Assembly (NCBI GenBank): GCA_016928455.1
Contig: JAFGKP010000146.1
Span: forward strand, 1 to 7,381
Length of the DNA stretch: 7,381 nt
Direction: 5' to 3'
Origin: Methanomicrobia archaeon
Lineage (GTDB): Archaea; Halobacteriota; Syntropharchaeia; Alkanophagales; Methanospirareceae
The notes under the pieces: model-generated
Told to the model about the DNA's origin: nothing
Databases searched by the model: none
The model's input: only the letters and a program-made list of their open reading frames with translations
Shown here: one piece after another, positions 6,251 through 7,381 of the stretch
Numbering within the stretch: the first letter of the stretch is position 1
Layout: each line of letters starts with the position of its first letter
Translations under genes and position numbers: made by a program

Positions 6251-6616
6251 TTACTGCGTCTTTCCGCGGTGCTTCTCTTTCGGTGGCAGAGAGGTAACAT
6301 ATCGGATCGATCTGGTGAGCAAGTCCGTAAAGATCGCCTGTTCTTTATAGACCGATCTGGGCAGGATCACGTATTCTCGCATGATCCGTCCGGGCATTGG
6401 TTCAAATGGTCGAATCTCGGTGTACTTTGCCTGCGCCTGCTCGCGATCCTGTGCCGCCAGTCGCAGAAATAAATCATCTTGATATGCTCCGATGAACATG
6501 TTGCCGTTGATGAAATAGACCGGATAGCCAAACATCGTCCTGGATACACAGTCCACCGCCCGAAGCTGCTCCGCGAGAAAGCGAATCAACTCATCTGGCG
6601 CCTTTTTCCATGCCAT
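6251..6616 (-). CDS. TfoX N-terminal-domain protein
   Basis: A 121-residue single-domain protein matching the TfoX N-terminal family. Supporting motifs are TMFGYPVYFINGNMFIGAY (27-45), DDLFLRL (47-53), RPFEPMPGRIMREYVILP (69-86) and a C-terminal helix KEQAIFTDLLTRSIRYV. In gamma-proteobacteria TfoX/Sxy regulates competence together with a second domain. This stand-alone N-terminal domain is widespread in bacteria and archaea with unknown function, so I do not infer competence. The ATG at 6616 is preceded by GGGGGT at 6623-6628 with a 6-base spacer, a rather poor ribosome binding site. The gene converges on the UPF0104 gene (49-base gap) and lies 90 bases downstream of the flavoprotein on the same strand; TATA-like GGTATACGC at 6668-6676 on this strand suggests it may have its own promoter. 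The tail after residue 110 is basic (PPKEKHRGKTQ). Confidence 0.88.
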   Translation of the reverse strand: MAWKKAPDELIRFLAEQLRAVDCVSRTMFGYPVYFINGNMFIGAYQDDLFLRLAAQDREQAQAKYTEIRPFEPMPGRIMREYVILPRSVYKEQAIFTDLLTRSIRYVTSLPPKEKHRGKTQ

Positions 6617-6667
6617 GATCGTACCCCCGAATTTCAGGTACTGTAGCCCGCTTTACGAACGTGCTTA

Positions 6668-6676
6668 GCGTATACC
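6668..6676 (-). promoter_or_regulatory. Candidate TATA-like box for the TfoX-domain gene
   Basis: On the - strand this reads GGTATACGC within the 90-base gap after the flavoprotein gene. Transcription would start near 6645, giving a leader of about 28 bases. The match is weak, and cotranscription with the flavoprotein gene is an equally reasonable reading. Confidence 0.25.
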
Positions 6677-6706
6677 CAATCACCGAGAAGGGTAACCTTT
6701 GCTCCG

Positions 6707-7183
6707 TCAGACGTTCTTCAGTGCAACGATCTCTTCGACGTCCGTGAGCTTCCAGACATGGCTCCGCTCCTCGGTAACGATGTTCTCGAGCGGTTCATCA
6801 GGTGCATGCCCGAGTGCGGCGAGAACGCGGTTCGAGAGCTTTTTATCTTTGATCATTCGCACGAACCGTTCGCGAACGGCCTCCTTTTCGGCTGCCGCAT
6901 CCACCTCCACGAGCCTGCCGGAGAGCGTCACGAAGGTATAAGAAGAGAGGTCAGGGCTGTAACGCTCCACCTCGACTGAGACGTGCGGATTACGCTGAAA
7001 ATGCCGAATCTTGTAGCCGTATTTCGTGGAGAGGAAATACATGTAGCGGCCGTCGAAGACATAGAGGAAGGGCGCGATGTACGGGTACTGCTCACCAAAG
7101 AAAGCGATACGACTGACATAGCTCTCGGCAATGAGCCGATCATACTCCTCCTTTTCCATGCGCGGTATCTTAACGAGCTTCAT
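6707..7183 (-). CDS. Pyridoxamine 5'-phosphate oxidase-family (NimA-like) flavin-binding protein
   Basis: A 158-residue split beta-barrel protein of the pyridoxamine 5'-phosphate oxidase-like superfamily, closest by pattern to small NimA-like FMN (or other flavin/cofactor) binding proteins, which usually act as cytoplasmic homodimers. Visible signatures are SRIAFFGEQYPYIAPFLYVF (24-43), DGRYMYFLSTKYGYKIRHFQRNPHVSVEVE (44-73), containing the G-x-K-x-x-x-(5)-NP element of the cofactor-binding sheet, and SYTFVTLSGRLVEV (81-94). The C-terminal part VWKLTDVEEIVALK ends in a strand and helix typical of the group. The substrate is unknown: family members include reductases, oxidases and F420-binding proteins, and a methane-metabolising archaeon would have F420, but nothing here selects between cofactors. 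The ATG at 7183 follows GGTGAG (7193-7198) with a 9-base spacer and a strong TATA-like box, so the start is well supported. Confidence 0.9.
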   Translation of the reverse strand: MKLVKIPRMEKEEYDRLIAESYVSRIAFFGEQYPYIAPFLYVFDGRYMYFLSTKYGYKIRHFQRNPHVSVEVERYSPDLSSYTFVTLSGRLVEVDAAAEKEAVRERFVRMIKDKKLSNRVLAALGHAPDEPLENIVTEERSHVWKLTDVEEIVALKNV

Positions 7184-7221
7184 AGATAGAGACTCACCGA
7201 GAGTAAATTTCGATACCAGGT

Positions 7222-7231
7222 CTTATATATC
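7222..7231 (-). promoter_or_regulatory. TATA-like promoter box of the flavoprotein gene
   Basis: On the - strand this reads GATATATAAG, a near-ideal archaeal TATA box, preceded by purines (GGAA) suitable as a BRE. Transcription should begin near 7200, giving a leader of about 17 bases that contains the GGTGAG site at 7193-7198. The agreement of box, spacing and binding site makes this the best-supported promoter in the window. Confidence 0.6.
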
Positions 7232-7381
7232 TTCCACATTGTTACTTCCGACCGACTCGGTACGGTATGTGCGCAAGAAGTACCCATGGTGCACACAGTA
7301 TCTCCGAAAGGATTAGATAGTGGTTGGTACCGTCGGCTGCTGTTATATTCTGCTGTGTTCCTCCAAGGTACAGCGGCGAGG

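Noticed and set aside
6251..6616. Competence regulator (full TfoX/Sxy)
   Set aside because: Only the N-terminal domain is present, and no competence genes are nearby.
6668..6702. Hairpin terminator after the flavoprotein gene
   Set aside because: The stem TACCC/GGGTA has only five pairs and no following T-tract.
7337..7379. Possible 8-pair stem (7337-7344 with 7372-7379) near the right edge
   Set aside because: The loop is 27 bases, there is no T-tract or gene context, and the window ends there.
7180..7381. A - strand frame open from the right edge and ending TGA over the flavoprotein ATG
   Set aside because: It would run through the clear TATA box and leader of the flavoprotein gene, and the translation looks non-coding.

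Overview
The window most likely comes from a methane- or alkane-metabolising euryarchaeon (a methanogen or an anaerobic methanotroph/alkane oxidiser of the Halobacteriota type). The main clue is the truncated gene at the left edge. It looks like methanogenesis marker protein 15, a BadF/BcrA-type ATPase family largely confined to archaea that carry methyl-coenzyme M reductase. Archaeal TATA-like boxes at plausible distances from starts, GGTGAG-type ribosome binding sites, and a GT2 plus LPG-synthase-like membrane protein pairing fit this. Base composition is moderately GC-rich and looks even across the genes, with no visible sign of recent transfer. No CRISPR array, insertion sequence, rRNA or tRNA is visible.

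Layout from left to right: (1) the 3' part of the mmp15-like ATPase gene (+), running in from the left edge to 915. (2) A 254-base space between convergent genes with no convincing gene, but with a run of hairpins that could be a structured RNA on the + strand. (3) lysA, diaminopimelate decarboxylase (-). (4) A divergent promoter region and a 99-residue protein of unknown function (+). (5) A 324-base stretch with no recognisable gene, holding a clear TATA-like box for the next operon. (6) A tightly packed three-gene + strand operon: a GT4 glycosyltransferase, a GT2 membrane glycosyltransferase and an LPG-synthase/UPF0104 multi-pass membrane protein, overlapping by 4 and 31 bases. (7) Two - strand genes, each likely with its own promoter: a TfoX N-terminal-domain protein and a split-barrel flavin-binding protein of the pyridoxamine 5'-phosphate oxidase/NimA type. 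(8) The last ~200 bases contain the flavoprotein promoter and no gene I can support.

The most coherent system is the three-gene glycan/glycolipid cassette. The GT4 enzyme would act at the cytoplasmic face, the GT2 enzyme has membrane anchors and the processive-type QxxRW motif, and the UPF0104 protein resembles the membrane half of AglD-like enzymes and of lipid flippase/synthase proteins. They probably build a cell-surface glycan or glycolipid, but the product cannot be read from the sequence. The other genes are housekeeping (lysA) or single accessory genes. Most of the window is ordinary; the parts most worth a second look are the possible structured RNA between mmp15 and lysA, the split GT2/UPF0104 cassette and the start site of its first gene.
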